Below the pieces are notes generated by a model that saw only the letters and a program-made list of their open reading frames with translations, did no database searches and was not told where the DNA came from. The translations under genes and the position numbers were made by a program. From Chaetomium olivaceum (taxonomy: Eukaryota > Ascomycota > Sordariomycetes > Sordariales > Chaetomiaceae), in assembly GCA_039881045.1 (NCBI GenBank), contig JAYWVB010000019.1, positions 496,001 through 560,000 on the forward strand: 64,000 bases of DNA, given 5' to 3'. Positions within the stretch are counted from its first letter, which is position 1. Every line of letters starts with the position of its first letter. Shown piece by piece: positions 42,750-56,700 of the stretch.

Positions 42750-45700
42750 ATGGCTTCGTTTCCGCGTTTCCGGTTTCTGGCCATTGCTGTCGTCTTTCAT
42801 TTAGTGTACATACTCTCCATCTTCGACATTTATTTTGTCAGTCCCATTGTTTCGGGCATGCGCTTGTTCCAAATAGAAAGGCCAGCATCAACCCCACCAC
42901 CCGCCGATCGCCTAGTGCTCTTCGTAGGTTCGTGAAGCAAGAGAAGCCCTGTTTCGACAAATGAATTACTTGCTGATGGGGTTGTATACAGGAGATGGAC
43001 TACGAGCCGATAAAGCGTTCCAATCGCACCCCGAACCCTATCCCAAGTCCGACGATGACCTCGTTCCGCGGCCCCTTGCCCCTTTTTTGAGATCCAAAGT
43101 GTTGGAAGAAGGAACCTTTGGTGTCTCACACACGCGTGTGCCAACCGAATCCAGGCCGGGCCACGTGGCTCTCATCGCTGGTCTTTACGAGGATGTCTCT
43201 GCGGTCACCACGGGTTGGAAGTTGAACCCTGTCAATTTTGACAGCGTGTTTAACCGGAGCCGGCACACTTGGAGCTGGGGCAGCCCCGATATTCTGCCCA
43301 TGTTTGAGCAGGGTGCCGTACCGGGCAGAGTGGACGCGTATACGTATGGCGCTGAGCTCGAGGACTTTTCTTTAGATGGGTTTGCGCTGGATCTCTGGGT
43401 GTTCGACCACGTCAAAGAGTTGTTCGCCGAGGCTCGTACAAACAAGACGCTCAACGATGCGCTGAGGCAGGACAAGATCGTTTTCTTCCTCCACTTGCTG
43501 GGGCTGGACACCACTGGACACTCGTTCCGACCATACTCCAAGGAGTACCTCAACAACATCAAGGTGGTTGATAAGGGTGTTCAGGAGATCACACAGTTGA
43601 TGAAAGAATTTTACGCCGACGACCGGACCGCCTTCGTTTTTACAGCCGACCATGGCATGAGCGACTGGGGCAACCACGGCGACGGCCACCCAGATAACAC
43701 CCGGACACCTCTCATTGCATGGGGTTCAGGGGTTGCCAAGCCCCAGCTCTACCCAGGAGAGGTCGCGCCAGGACACGACGAATATTCTTCTGATTGGAAT
43801 TTGGACCACGTCAGGCGGCACGATGTCGAACAAGCCGATGTTGCTGCCCTCATGGCATATCTCGCCGGCACCGAGTTTCCGGCGAACTCAGTTGGCGAGC
43901 TACCGCTCTCTTTCCTGACGGCTAGCCTTAAAGAGAAGGCCGAGGCATCGCTTGTCAATGCCCAGGGGATCCTCGAACAGTACCGAGTGAAAGAGGAGAG
44001 TAAGAAACTCACTGAGCTGAGGTACAGACCGTACGAGCCTTTGAGCGACGAAGGACTGGCGACCGAGAGCCGGGTGGCGCATATCCGGCAGCTCATCGAA
44101 TCCGGTAGTTACGAGGAAGCCATCGAGGAGTCGGCCGCTCTTCTGAAGGTTGGACTTGGTGGTCTCAGATATCTGCAGACCTATGACTGGCTGTTCTTGA
44201 GGGCTCTTATCACCATTGGTTATTTGGGATGGGTGGCATATGCCCTTACCACCGTCATCGACCTCCATGTGTTGCACGGACGCATCCAGCCCTCGAGGAC
44301 CTTGGCTGGGACTCTCATCTCAACTTCGGCCTTGACGGCGCTCTACGCATCGTTTGCCATCTCCGAATCGCCGCTAACCTACTACGCATATGCGTTCTTT
44401 CCCGTGTTCTTCTGGGAAGAGGTGTATGCGCGGCGGGAGAGTCTGGCCGAGGGCCGCAAGGCGTTGTTCGGCCACATCAAGTCAAGCGGCAATCTTGTCT
44501 CATTGTTCTTTAACTGCGCCGTTTATGTCGGGATTATCGAGTCACTGGTAAGTTCCTCCCGCTGTCTCCATACTCTGATCAGGTGGACTTACAATTCAGG
44601 CCCTGGGCTATATCCACCGCGAAATCCTGACAATATTATTCGTCATTGGAGCCTTTTGGCCTATTGCCTATGGCTTTTCTTTCCTCCAGCAACACATCGC
44701 TCTGTCTATCACATGGTTCCTATCTTGTATAGCTATGAGCACCTTCACACTACTTCCGCCGGCCATGACGACCGAGGATGTCAATATGATGTTGGTTTTC
44801 CCGAAAGGCTTCTGCTAGGCTGAGCTAACCAGTTTTTTTGTAGCATGGTCGGAGGCGCATTGATGGTTCTCGTTGGCATTGTTTACCTGATCCTGGAGGA
44901 CTTTGTTCTCTCGGACTTTGGTTGGTCTGAGAAGCCCTCGTCTCCGAGAAACCACGTCTCAAGAACGCTGGTGGGCATCCAAATCGGCCTGACCCTCCTT
45001 GCTGTGCTTGTCACCCGCTCTAGCGCCCTGTCCATGCAAGCCAACCAGGGTCTTCCGCGTGGTAACCAGGTGACGGGCTGGGTTGTTCTTGGTAGGTTTC
45101 TGAACAACAATAAATCCCAGGAACTCTGCTAACCTTGAGACAGTTGTTTCACTGCTGATGCCGCTGGCGTACCAGGCGAAACCCAACAACCACTATATGC
45201 ACAGGATCCTAGTCATTTTCCTCACTTGTGCCCCTACCTTTGTCATCCTAACCATCTCTTACGAGGGACTCTTTTACATCGCCTTCTCGGCGGTGCTCGT
45301 CAGCTGGGTCCGGTTGGAGCATGCCATTTACAAATTCCCCTCGTCGTCCACCGACGGCGTGGCTAACGGCGCGGCCACTCCGGCCAAGCCGCATACCCTC
45401 GAAACATCCCAAACCCTCCCGTCCCCCTTCCGCCCGCTCACCCTCCGCGACGCCCGCGTTGCCCTCTTCTTCTTCGTCCTCTTCCAGGCGGCCTTCTTCA
45501 GCACCGGCAACGTGGCGTCGGTCTCGTCCTTCAGCCTAGACAGCGTATCCCGTCTCATCCCCATCTTCGACCCCTTCTCGCAGGGCGCCATGCTTATCCT
45601 CAAGTTGCTGATCCCCTTCGCCCTCATCTCGGCCAACCTCGGCATCCTCAACAAGCGCCTGGGCGTCGCGCCGTCGGCGCTGTTCATGGTTGTCATGGCT

Positions 45701-45946
45701 ATCAGCGATATCTTGACACTGTACTTCTTCTGGGTTGTGAAGGACGAGGGATCGTGGCTGGAGATTGGGTCTACTATCAGTCACTTTGTGATTGCAAGCT
45801 TGTTGTGTGTGTTTGTGGCAGCGCTCGAGGGCGTGAGTGCCATGTTCATTGCTGGCGTGGAGGTGAGCGAGGACGTGGACAGGGCGGTAGGAAAGGGAGC
45901 CGTGGCGGAGGTGCTGTTGGAGAAGATTGATGAGGCAAGCGGATAG
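42750..45946 (+). CDS. MCD4: GPI ethanolamine phosphate transferase 1 (Mcd4/PIG-N)
   Basis: Five exons (introns 42928-42991, 44548-44599, 44791-44843, 45092-45143) give 991 residues, the normal size. An ER membrane enzyme that adds ethanolamine phosphate to the first mannose of GPI precursors. After the first membrane helix (RFLAIAVVFHLVYILSIF) the lumenal alkaline-phosphatase-like domain begins with the split motif VGDGLRADKAF, then FGVSHTRVPTESRPGHVAL (Thr nucleophile region), HLLGLDTTGHSFRPYSKEY and FTADHGMSDWGNHGDGHP, which supply the metal ligands. From about residue 440 on there are many membrane segments, interrupted by short loops. The end, VEVSEDVDRAVGKGAVAEVL, is cytosolic. The first intron splits the GDG metal-site motif. 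No oddity in the frame. Confidence 0.97.
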
Positions 45947-48330
45947 GTGCCTCGGGGTGATGAGAGTGGTGGGAGGCAAATAGGGGTGTTGGGGATAATG
46001 GTATTGCATATATTGTGTCTAGATGTGTTATGATCTGGGGTTGTCATATAAACGGCTATTTGTTTTAGAGCGTGGGTAAGAGGTTGTTAGACTGGTAGTT
46101 GGGAAAAGCATAATTCCAGCTCCTCTATGTCTTCGCTGCCCCGTATCTGGGACATATGTTCTGGGAAAGTTTCCGTGACAAGTATGAACACATAGATAGA
46201 TGAATGAGCATCACATGCAAATTCTCTCCCCATGTTCTGAGGCTGACAACTGCCGAACGACTTGCTTAGAAACCAGTTCGGTGCTTCTGCCTTCCTCCAG
46301 ACACTCGCCCCTGATGGCGTTGTGTATCACGTCCCCGCATGTCCATACTTCTCTATCCGATCGTCCCAAACATCATCCCAACTTGGATTTCCACACGTTT
46401 CTATTAGTTCATCCACCAACGTCATGCGAGCGTACACAGGAGTACATATCAGGAGGGTGACAGCCAGTGACAGGCTCCGCAGGTAGGGCAGACCAGAGTT
46501 ACATGTCAGAGTTACACCGAAAAGGGAACGTTTTCTCCTCCATGACGGGACTTTTGCGGAGATACCCGGACCGGTGAGGTAACTTCCAGGTTTGTCCGAT
46601 GCATTAGCCACGGAAGCGGCCTGCAACTTGGGCGATTGCCCCGACTCTTTATCGTCCGATGTCTGGGGAAAAGGATCGTGTCGGTCGACGGATCCATAGC
46701 GAGGGGGGATCGCGGGGTAAGCCGGTTAGTTTATCAATTTATCGTGTGAAGCCAGACCTGAAGGGGACTTCGAGGTCGGGTCCAACCTTTCCGATGTACA
46801 GACTTGTCATTGTTTTTGCCCGGCATTTACCGATTTAAACTCTGTAATCCGGCATTCATCTCACGTATTTGGTGACTGCCTGAACTGAGGTTGAGTCTTA
46901 ATAGAACGTTTCGTCACCGTAGACACTCCTGAAGGACAAAGTCCACCATCCTGACGGGTTGCTGTTGAGTTTCCGAATGGCTCGAATTGAGTCCCCAAAT
47001 AAACTGTTTATTTTTTCCATCAACCCATATCCGTACCCTCTCGTCTCTGAACGGCTACCAAGCATCTGCCGACCGAGTTTGCGGATGATCTGAAAACTGG
47101 ATAAATTTACTTAAAGCATAGAGTGGGAAGGAGAGTATACATGTACTAAGGGAGCTAAATTACCTACGATAATACCTACACCAGGTACGAATATCAAGGT
47201 ACAGTAGATATCATGAACCGGATAGCTGAGATACTGTCACCCGGAATGACACAAAGTCTCGTGCCAACGGAGCGCAGGCCGAGACTTGGAGGTTGCCAAG
47301 AGTTCCCCGGATTCATCGTTCGGCCGTTGTTTCCCGATTGGGCCTGCCCTGCCGCGAGAAATCTCGGTTACCCCTGTTCAACGCAACTTCCCGCCGGATC
47401 CTGACAGCTGGCCCAGCGTGCCCAGTCCTCCGCCCTCTTTTGTAATGTGCTTCTGCCACTTGGCTGTCCCTTTGTCACATGCAAGTTGTGAGGATACCCC
47501 AGGCCTCTTTCCCCCTTTGCGCACCATTGTGGCAAGACCGGGAGACCTGCACCCAGCTGACGTGGAGGGTTGAGGGGTTGAACCATGCTGCACCGTCAGA
47601 CACGAAGAGATGAACCATGATGTGAAGCCCATCCGAGAATCTCCGTGTGGGGTTTAGTTACCGGCAGGCAGGCTCGCAGGAGGTTCCATGAGCCAAGTGG
47701 ACGAAGTCAGGAAGCTGCAGGAGGTGACTCCTTGTCGAGCCAGAAGCCAAGCTAATAATGGCTCGAAACCGAGAAGGGTTTCGTTCGCAGCCTGGTTTCC
47801 ATGCCCCGTCCCGTCTGAGCTGCTTATGTTAAAGGGTCCTGGAATCCGGGGTTGGTAGCACCGCCGCAGTGGACACCCGCCCCCCCTCCAATATGCTTGC
47901 GCGCCGACCGGCTTAGCATGCCGCAACCGATCGAAGTCGCAAATACCATCATCGGTCGCTTTCGTCGACATATCGAACAATCCTACCCGTAAAACTTCTG
48001 CAACACATTTCGATAACAGAAGCACAATATCCATAAACAACTCATATCATTCTTTTGTGCTGTATCCCATGCCGATGCCCCGGCGCAAATAACGAGATTT
48101 GCGGCCGAGCGTAGAGATTCGCGAGCGTCGAACAACCCGAACTCCGTCTCCAGAAAAGGACGATCAGAGGAGCTTGGTGGCGGAACACGACGGGAGCACC
48201 GGCTCAATCGGTTGCCACGATCGACCACGCCGCGCATCTCTCCTTCTACAATTCCCGCCTTTGCCATCCAAAAACGCAACAACCAGGCGCCCGACTGTCA
48301 GTTGGTGCGTGCCCCTCCGCTGTTGCCGAG
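45947..48330. other. Long intergenic region upstream of the FAR-type regulator
   Basis: 2.4 kb, among the longest gaps in the window. After the MCD4 3' region (to about 46080) no gene is supported; open frames at 46626-46327 (minus) and 48040-47654 (minus) lack motifs. The part just before 48331 has several short upstream ATGs (for example 48099), so the regulator could have a long leader with upstream reading frames, common for fungal transcription factors. Confidence 0.5.
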
Positions 48331-51300
48331 ATGGATCTGGAGTCGAGCCCCCCTACCGAGTCCACGCCGACGAAGCAGTCGTCGACATCGCCATCACAAC
48401 ATTCGACCACCCCATCCGCGCCGGGAGGTACGACGACGACCACCACCACGGCGGGGCAGCTGAGTTTCCGAAGGTTGGTTGGTATTCTTGGTGTCGGCCC
48501 CTTCCTACTGCGGGCGGGGCAAGCGGGTGTCGGCTGCGCTAACCTAGTCTTTTCTGCAAACTGAAGGCAACGAGCCTCGAGAGCCTGCGAGGTGAGTAGC
48601 TGCCCAGCTCTATTTATGTTTGGTTGGAAGCCGGGTTGTGCGGTGGATTAGATACGACCCCTCCGAGGCTCGACCGCGATTACCACAGCCTCGCCTATCG
48701 TGCCTCGGCTCATCTGCCCACCGGCATCTTGAGGAGCGCAAAGCTGACCAGTCATCGTTTCCAGACATGCCATGCCCGCAAAGTACGGATACCCTCAGCC
48801 CATTACCGCAGATCCACCCATGCTTCGTGCTTGGTGCTTCGTTCATGATGTGGATGCTCACATCTACTTCTGCAGGTCCGCTGCGATGCCGCGAATCTCG
48901 GCGTTCCGTGTACCAATTGCGTCGCCTTCCAGATCGAATGTCGCATCCCACAGCCGAAAAGAAAGAAGGCGCAGGCCAATGCCGCGCCGTCCAGAGACTC
49001 AGATAGGTACATACATCAGTACCCCTCCCCTGACCGTTGCGCCATATGCGGATAACTGGCATGCCCGCCGTTTCCCCCCCTGCCTGGGCCCATCGCCTGG
49101 TCGCTTGGTGTTGCTACTCCACATGCTGTCGACGGTGACGCTGACTTTGGCAGCAGCGAGCGAGGTGACGAAGACAGATCACCGCTCCCGCCTGGCACGG
49201 CCACGTTCCCGAGCGGAACCCGACCCCCGGCCGTCTATCACACCCACGAGGGTACTCCTTCGACCGCCAACATAGAAGTTGAGCAACAGAAAAAGGAGGA
49301 GTTTGATAAGGCCACGCTTGCCAGCTACATGGACCTCGTCATGAAGCCCAAGTTCACGAGGGCACCCATTACCGAGGCTGGAAGAGTCGCATACTTGGGC
49401 GAGTCTTCCAACCTCACACTTTTGGTCCACGACCGGCAGAACGATGGGGATGTGGTCCACTACCCCTTGCCGGAAAACATCAGGGGCTCGAGAGCGCGTT
49501 TGACTGAGTTGGACAACGTCGAGATCGAGATCCTACATCATCGGGGCGCCTTTCTCCTCCCACCACGGCTCCTTTGCGACGAACTGATCGACTCATATTT
49601 CAAATGGATACATCCCATCGTCCCGGTGATCAACAAGACGAAATTCTTGCGGCGTTACAAGGATCCGAAGAATCCGCCTTCGCTCCTCCTGCTTCAGGCC
49701 ATGATGCTCGCCGGGTCGCGCGTCTGCACTAACCAGCAGCTGATGGATGCGAACGGCTCGTCGACCCCAGCCGCCCTAACCTTCTATAAAAGAGCCAAGG
49801 CCCTTTACGACGCCAACTACGAGGATGATCGGGTTACCATTGTTCAGTCCCTTTTGCTCATGGGTTGGTATTGGGAGGGCCCTGAGGATGTCACAAAGAA
49901 CGTCTTCTACTGGACTCGAGTCGCAACAATCGTTGCGCAAGGCTCGGGCATGCACCGCAGCGTGGAGGGTTCACAGCTCAGCAAGTCGGACAAGAGGCTA
50001 TGGAAGCGGATTTGGTGGACGCTCTTCACGAGGGACCGGTCCGTGGCCGTTGCGCTGGGACGGCCGTGCCACATCAACCTGGATGACTCGGACGTTGAGA
50101 TGTTGACTGAGGACGACTTTGTGGAGGATGAGCCCGATCGGCAAAGCGAGTACCCGCCCGATCCGATTCATGTGCAGTTCTTTCTACAGTACGTCAAGCT
50201 CTGCGAGATCATGGGTCTCGTGCTCTCACAACAATATTCAGTCGCCGCAAAGGGGCGCAGGCACAATCCCATCGACCTAACCCACAGCGACATGGCGCTT
50301 GCCGACTGGTTGCAGAACTGCCCCAAAATAGTATACTGGGAGGTACCGAGGCACCACTTCTGGTCCGCCTTGCTCCATTCAAACTACTACACCACCCTCT
50401 GTCTGCTTCATCGCGCGCACATGCCACCGAGTGGCTCCCAGAAGTTTGGGGACGACCATTATCCATCCCGGAACATTGCCTTCCAGGCGGCGGGCATGAT
50501 CACATCCATCATCGAGAATCTTTCCACTCGCCAGGAGCTTCGATATTGCCCGGCCTTTGTTGTGTATAGTTTGTTCTCGGCCCTGATCATGCACGTCTAC
50601 CAGATGAGATCGCCAGTGCCGACGATTCAGCAAGTCACCCAGGATCGGATACGGACATGCATGAGCGCCCTAAAGGACGTTTCTAGGGTATGGCTTGTTG
50701 GGAAGATGGTTCATACGCTTTTCGAGTCCATCCTTGGGAACAAGGTGCTCGAAGAAAGGCTCCAGAAGGCAGCCGGGAAACGGCACCGCAAGGCACAGCA
50801 AAGTCTATCCCAACTGGAGCAGCAGCGTTACGCTCAGGAGCAGAAGCGCAAGTACGATGAGATGGCTATCGACTTTAGCGTGAGCACACCCCAGCCGCAA
50901 GAATCATACGAGCGCTCAAGACCACAGACACCAAGTATGACCTCCAAGAACGAACCGGCAGCTGGGGCGATGCCACCTCCCAACCACGCATCGCCGCACC
51001 CGCGTAACGGCGACACCTTTATGGGAGGGACAGCCTCGCGGCCGCATACACGGCCCGCGACCCCTTTCAACCCCTCCTTCTCGGTACCAGGCACCCCTCC
51101 TGATCTCTATCTGGTTACAAGGAACTCGCCGAACTTGTCGCAGGCCGTTTGGGAGAACTTCCAGCCGGATCAGCTGTTCCCGGAGAGTGCTCACGCTCCA
51201 CTATTCCAACCAATCTCCCCTCAGCAAGCACAACAGAACCTCGACCAGCAGCAGATGATGGCGCAGATGCAAAGTCAGAACATGCAAGGGCAGCCGATGG

Positions 51301-51683
51301 ACGGTGGCCAGAACGTATTCGGCCAGGTCCTGCCCAAGCGAGGGTTAGACGGTAGCCCAATGCAGCAGAATCCGATGATGCAACAGGGCATGGCGGGTTC
51401 TTTCCAAGGCCAGCAGAACCCTAACATATGGCATGGGTTTGAGGTACCCATGGTCGACGGGCAAAGCCCGAGCGATAGCTGGAGCACTGGCTCCGTACAC
51501 GGCCAGCCGCCTGTACCGGCGACGCTTAATGTGGAGGATTGGTGAGTGGACTACCTACCCTATCCATTCGCCTCCGGTATGAGGTATGAGGACAGTATTC
51601 TAACCCTATTTTGCAGGTTCCAATTCTTCGGGATTCAAAATGACCCAGGAAATCCCATGAACCTCGACAATCTGTCCCTGTAG
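48331..51683 (+). CDS. Zn2Cys6 transcription factor, FarA/FarB-CTF1 (fatty-acid/cutinase regulator) type
   Basis: Six exons (48331-48473, 48567-48591, 48765-48782, 48876-49006, 49154-51541, 51617-51683) give 923 residues. The zinc cluster is assembled from four exons: RASRACETCHARKVRC, then DAANLGVPCTNCVAFQIEC (CX2CX6CX8CX2CX6C), followed by basic PKRKKAQ. This form matches the CTF1/Far family, which binds CCTCGG-like sites and activates fatty-acid oxidation, cutinase and lipase genes. A fungal-specific TF domain follows (SYFKWIHPIVPVINKTKFLR, LLLMGWYWEGPEDVTKNVFY, RLWKRIWWTLFTRDR). The C-terminal third is Pro/Gln/Met-rich and disordered, ending WFQFFGIQNDPGNPMNLDN. The acceptor of exon 5 could also be 3 nt later. 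Subtype (alpha or beta, FarA or FarB) is not decided. Confidence 0.9.
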
Positions 51684-53760
51684 ACAGACCGGCGTTTTTT
51701 CGCCGGTTGGGTTGTGCTTTACTCTTAACAATCTAAGCACATCCATCTATCTACCTTATGCGCGTTTCGGCCAGGAGCCGATGTGGCATCTGTGATAGAG
51801 ACGGGGCTATGGGAGTGTCACAGACACTGTGCAACGGGCTGGCTTGGGTAATATTTCGATTATTTTTGGCTCTCTTGGGTAGCAAAGAGTCGATGGGTCC
51901 GAGTACGTTGTTCTTGTTGTAATGGGCTCGAGCAAACATACCAGGTGTTGGATACCTATGGCTTAGGTAGTTTGTAGGTTTTTTATGGACAAAGGCTCCT
52001 TAACTGATACCGCAAACGGAGAAGCTAAAGAAAGTTACAAAGTACTCCAACGCCCGTCGGCACTTCGGATGCACAACATGTTCAAGGTTGGGCCGCAGGT
52101 TGGGCCGCACAACCGCCACAGCGCGCACAAGGTGACGATGGCTTTGCGAAACCATTATTGTACTTCGTAGTCCGTGTTTCGAACGACCCAGGTGCTGGGT
52201 CGATGAAATGAGTCTCAACGGTCTCGACCTTGAAGGTACCTCGGTAACTTCAACATGACTGTGCATTGTGGAGAGTTGCAACCTTCTTATTAAAGGCAAG
52301 TAGGTCAGTTCGAGACGCAATGCCAGTTCTAGCGCCAACACCTCATCCAATCTCGTGTCGTCCCCCACGATACCTATTGAGATGGGCAGATGCAAGCGCC
52401 GTCTTGCATTCCCCAACCCCGCGCACGATTGGAAGAGCGGGCCGCTGCGCAACCAGAGCTTGGAACGAGCGAGGTTCGAGAATCATCTATAATATATCTC
52501 GACTATTCATCTCCACACCCCCTGTCGTCTGTCGGCGCTTCTTTTTGGATGTCTCGGAGCCAATCGGTCGTTGGTTGGTGGCCCCCTCCTGCCCAGTGTT
52601 GGGGCAGCTGTTCGAGAAGGGTCCCATGCCCTTTCTCGTCGCTCACGCACATCAACTGTCGCTGGCGGTGTGAAGAGATGGGGCCTCTGCAGACGCTAAA
52701 TAAGCGCGGTGGTGGTTTGGGCGTTGTTCTTGGTGATGATTGACCAGAGCCACCATGCGCCTTTCGTCACCCCGCCCCCGCCATGGATGAACCCCTCATC
52801 TCTCTACACGAGGAGATGAGATGAGCCTGGGTGTCCATCAAACCAGATTTTGGAGGCTTTTGGATACGGTTTGTGCCATAGTTTTTGCTGCTCATTGAAT
52901 GCGCGCTTGCGAGCTCCGTGTGAGATGCCAGTGGGCGCAACCGTCTCTGCCGCGGGGGCATCCATTTCCACACGTTGAGGGAAGCGGGATGGAAGCTGAC
53001 TGCGCAGGATGGTTACCACTCTGGGCAGTTGGGTAACGCTTGCGGGATCGCTTCCAGTGCCCAATTTGTGCCACACAAAACGTTGCTGCGTTTAAAAGCG
53101 GCTGCCCGGTTTCCGCCTGGTGAAGATGTCTGCCTGATAGACGCGCAATCCCCGATTCACAAACGCGCGGACTCGATACAGCTTGTTGGCTCTTCGAGTT
53201 CCTTGCGGCTAACAAACTTACCGCAGCCCATCCCGACAAGGGTCTTCCCTCCATTATCACAGAGAGGGGCAGCCAAGCGTTCGCGGGAGTCCCCACTGCA
53301 TGTGCTGCTGGGCGCCCCTGCTGCAGGGCCTCCGCCAGTTGCCGCCTTCCGCTGCTGGGTGTAATCGTTAATCCTGACAGCTTCATGCCCGCCCAAGATT
53401 TCCTCCTGCCTAGGTACATAGCTGACACCTCATCCGCTGCCATACCTGAAGACCAGGTTGGGACTATGCGCAACATTGACGAATAATACCGTGCACCCGC
53501 CCTGAACAACTACACTACGAGATAATCCTTCCCGTAAATCCACTCCAACGTAACCGTGGCAGCGGCCACAACCCCGCCGCCTCGCCCGACGACCTCAGCT
53601 GCACGCCCACCCGCCCCAAACCCGACACCTAAGCCGCTCCTCGATCGCAACCTGGCCAAATAATTCTCATCCTGTGGGAGGTCTGTGGGCAAAACAGTCG
53701 CGCGAGGCCCAAAACCATCACAGGTGTCCTGCTTCGCGCAGCACAAGACTCTGGCCTAAG
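51684..53760. other. Long intergenic region between the regulator and BRO1
   Basis: About 2.1 kb without a supported gene. It contains a short direct repeat GGTTGGGCCGCA (about 52087-52111, twice). Open frames on the minus strand (53509-52892, 53396-53157) overlap and conflict, with no motif. The BRO1 promoter lies at its right end. Confidence 0.5.
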
Positions 53761-56700
53761 ATGACGCAAGCGCCCATGATCTCGGTGCCTCTCAAGGCCA
53801 CCAACGAGATTGACTGGATCACGCCTCTAAAGTCCTACATCCAGAACACGTACGGCGACGACCCCGAGAGATATGCCGAAGAATGCGCCACGCTCAACCG
53901 GCTACGGCAGGACATGAGGGGGGCTGGGAAGGACAGCACCGCGGGGAGGGATCTCCTATACCGGTACTACGGCCAGCTCGAACTCTTGGATCTGCGCTTT
54001 CCGGTCGACGAACAGCATATTAGGGTCTCTTTCACCTGGTAATTATCGCTTCTCCCCACCTCTGTGGCTCCTTGTATTATCGTGTTCTGACCCTCTCTGG
54101 TGCAGGTTTGATGCCTTCACGCACAAGGCCACGGCACAATACTCGTTAGCGTTCGAAAAGGCCTCCATCATCTTCAACATCTCAGCCGTCCTGTCCTGCC
54201 ACGCCGCCAACCAGATACGAACTGAAGAGGCAGGCCTCAAGCAGGCATATCACTCCTTCCAGGCCTCGGCCGGCATGTTCACGTACATCAACGAAAACTT
54301 CCTCCACGCCCCGTCGTCCGATCTTAGTAGAGAGACGGTGAAGGCGCTCATAAACATCATGCTGGCGCAAGCACAGGAGGTGTTCCTGGAGAAGCAGATT
54401 GCCGACCAGAAGAAGATTGGCCTTCTAGCGAAGTTGGCGAGTCAAGCGGCTACGCTTTATGGACAGGCACTTGAGGGCATACAAGAGAACGTCACCAAGG
54501 CGATATTCGAGAAGGTTTGGTTGCTGATGGTGCAGGCCAAGTTCAACTTGATGGCCTCCATTGCCCAATATTACCAGGCGCTTGCCGACGACGACGCAAA
54601 CTCACACGGTATGGCCGTCGCTCGGCTACAGGTGGCCGAGGGCCATGCGCGTGAAGCTAATAAAATCGCCACCAACTTTCCCAACTCCGTGCCGCCCAGC
54701 TCGAACCTAACGGCAGACTGTGGCGCGACGCTAGCCGAGACCACCAAGCGACACCTGGCCACGGCTCAACAGAAGCTCAAAGAACTGACCAAGGACAATG
54801 ACTTCATCTACCACCAGCCGGTGCCTGATGCGGCCGGGGTACCGGCGGTAGCGAAACTACCGGCCGCGAAACCCATCCCGGTCAGCGAGCTTTACGCGGG
54901 GCAAGATATCCAACGGATCACCGGCCCTGACCTATTTGCGAAGATTGTCCCGCTAGCAGTTACCGAATCAGCAAGTTTGTATGACGAAGAGAAGGCGAAA
55001 CTGGTGAGGGCCGAGACGGAGAGAGTAGACACGGCGAACGGCGAGATGGCCGCGAGCCTAGATTACCTTAGGCTGCCTGGCGCTTTACAGGTCCTGAAGG
55101 GCGGCTTCGACCAGGAGATTTTACCCGACGAGGACTTCAGGACATGGTGTGTTGATGTGGCAGACCACGAAGATCCATCCAAGATCTTCGACATTCTGCA
55201 TACGCAGAAGCAAACGATAGTGGCGTCCTTGGAGCGGAGCAGCAAGCAATTGGACATGGAGGAAAGCGTGTGCGAGAAGATGAGGTCCAAATACGAATCG
55301 GATTGGACTCAACAACCCAGCTCACGGCTCACTACCACGCTAAGAGGCGATATCCGGAATTATCGGGAAGCGTTAGACGAGGCCGGAAGGAGCGATGGCC
55401 AACTTGCCACAAAGCTACGGCAAAACGAATCCGAGTTCGGGGAAATGCGCTCAGCCGCCGAGCACGGCGAGGTCGACTCTCTATTCCAGAGAGCTGTGAA
55501 GAAGGTACGGAAATCGAGCAATGCCAACAGCCCATCTTCGGAGCCCAACCTACTCGATGCCGACTTCGACGACGGCGGGCCCAGCGTTGTTGATCAGATC
55601 GCCAAGGTGGAGGATATCCTGAAGCGGCTGAACCTCATCAAGCGGGAGCGCATTCAAGTGCTCAAAGACTTGAAGGAGAAGGTATGTAGGGTGTTGGGAG
55701 GGACAAGAGGGGTCCTCAGCTAACCAACTGCGCTAGGCACACAACGACGACATATCACAGATACTGATCCTGAACAAGAAGTCCATCGCAAACTATGAGC
55801 AGCAGCTATTCCAACAGGAGCTCGAAAAATATCGGGGATTCCAAAACCGTCTGGTTCAGGCGACCCATAAGCAGGCAGCCTTGATGCGAGAGCTAACTGT
55901 CGCCTTCAACGGTCTCCTGCAAGACAAACGGGTCAGGGCAGAGCAGAGCAAATACGAGTCATTCCAGCGGCAGAGAGGAACAGTGATCGGAAGATACAAA
56001 CGGGCGTACCAGGAATTTTTGGATCTCGAGGCCGGCCTCCAAAGCGCGAAAACCTGGTACAGTGAAATGAAGGAGACGGTAGAGAGTCTTGAGAAGAACG
56101 TTGAGACCTTCGTCAACAACCGACGAGCCGAAGGGGCTCAGCTACTCAACCAGATCGAGCAGGACCGGGCCGCGAACAAGGGACAACAAGCTGCGATGGA
56201 ACAGGAACGGATCAGAGGGTTGATGGAGCGCATGTCGATGGAACCACCAACATCCTCCCCCCAACCAACCTCATCACGGCCGACACCCGCGCCCCTCACT
56301 TTCAGCCCGGGTCCTATGTATCCCAAGACGACCTTTTCTGGGCAATACCAGCTTCCCAGCTCACCTCCACCGACGCAAACAACCGCCCCGCAGTCATACA
56401 TGCAGCAGCCGGGAGGTCAGACCTTTAGCTACAACCCCAGTTCCCATGGCCGCATCCCTGGCCCGGCGTCACCTCCGCCGACCCAATCAACCTTCAACAT
56501 TGGCCACATGCGGCCCGGCCCGGCATCCCCACCACCAACGCAGACCACGTTCTCCCAGCCGTCGAGATACAGCACTTACGGGAACCCAGCGGCCATGCCG
56601 CACCAACAACCGCAGCAGCAGCAGCAAATACCGACCCAGCAACAGCAACAACACGCGAGCTATGTCCCACCCAACTTTGTGCCGCCCCCGCCCCCGCCCG

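Noticed and set aside
52892..53509. 205-codon minus-strand frame upstream of BRO1
   Set aside because: Conflicts with another overlapping frame, no motif, no signal for translation.
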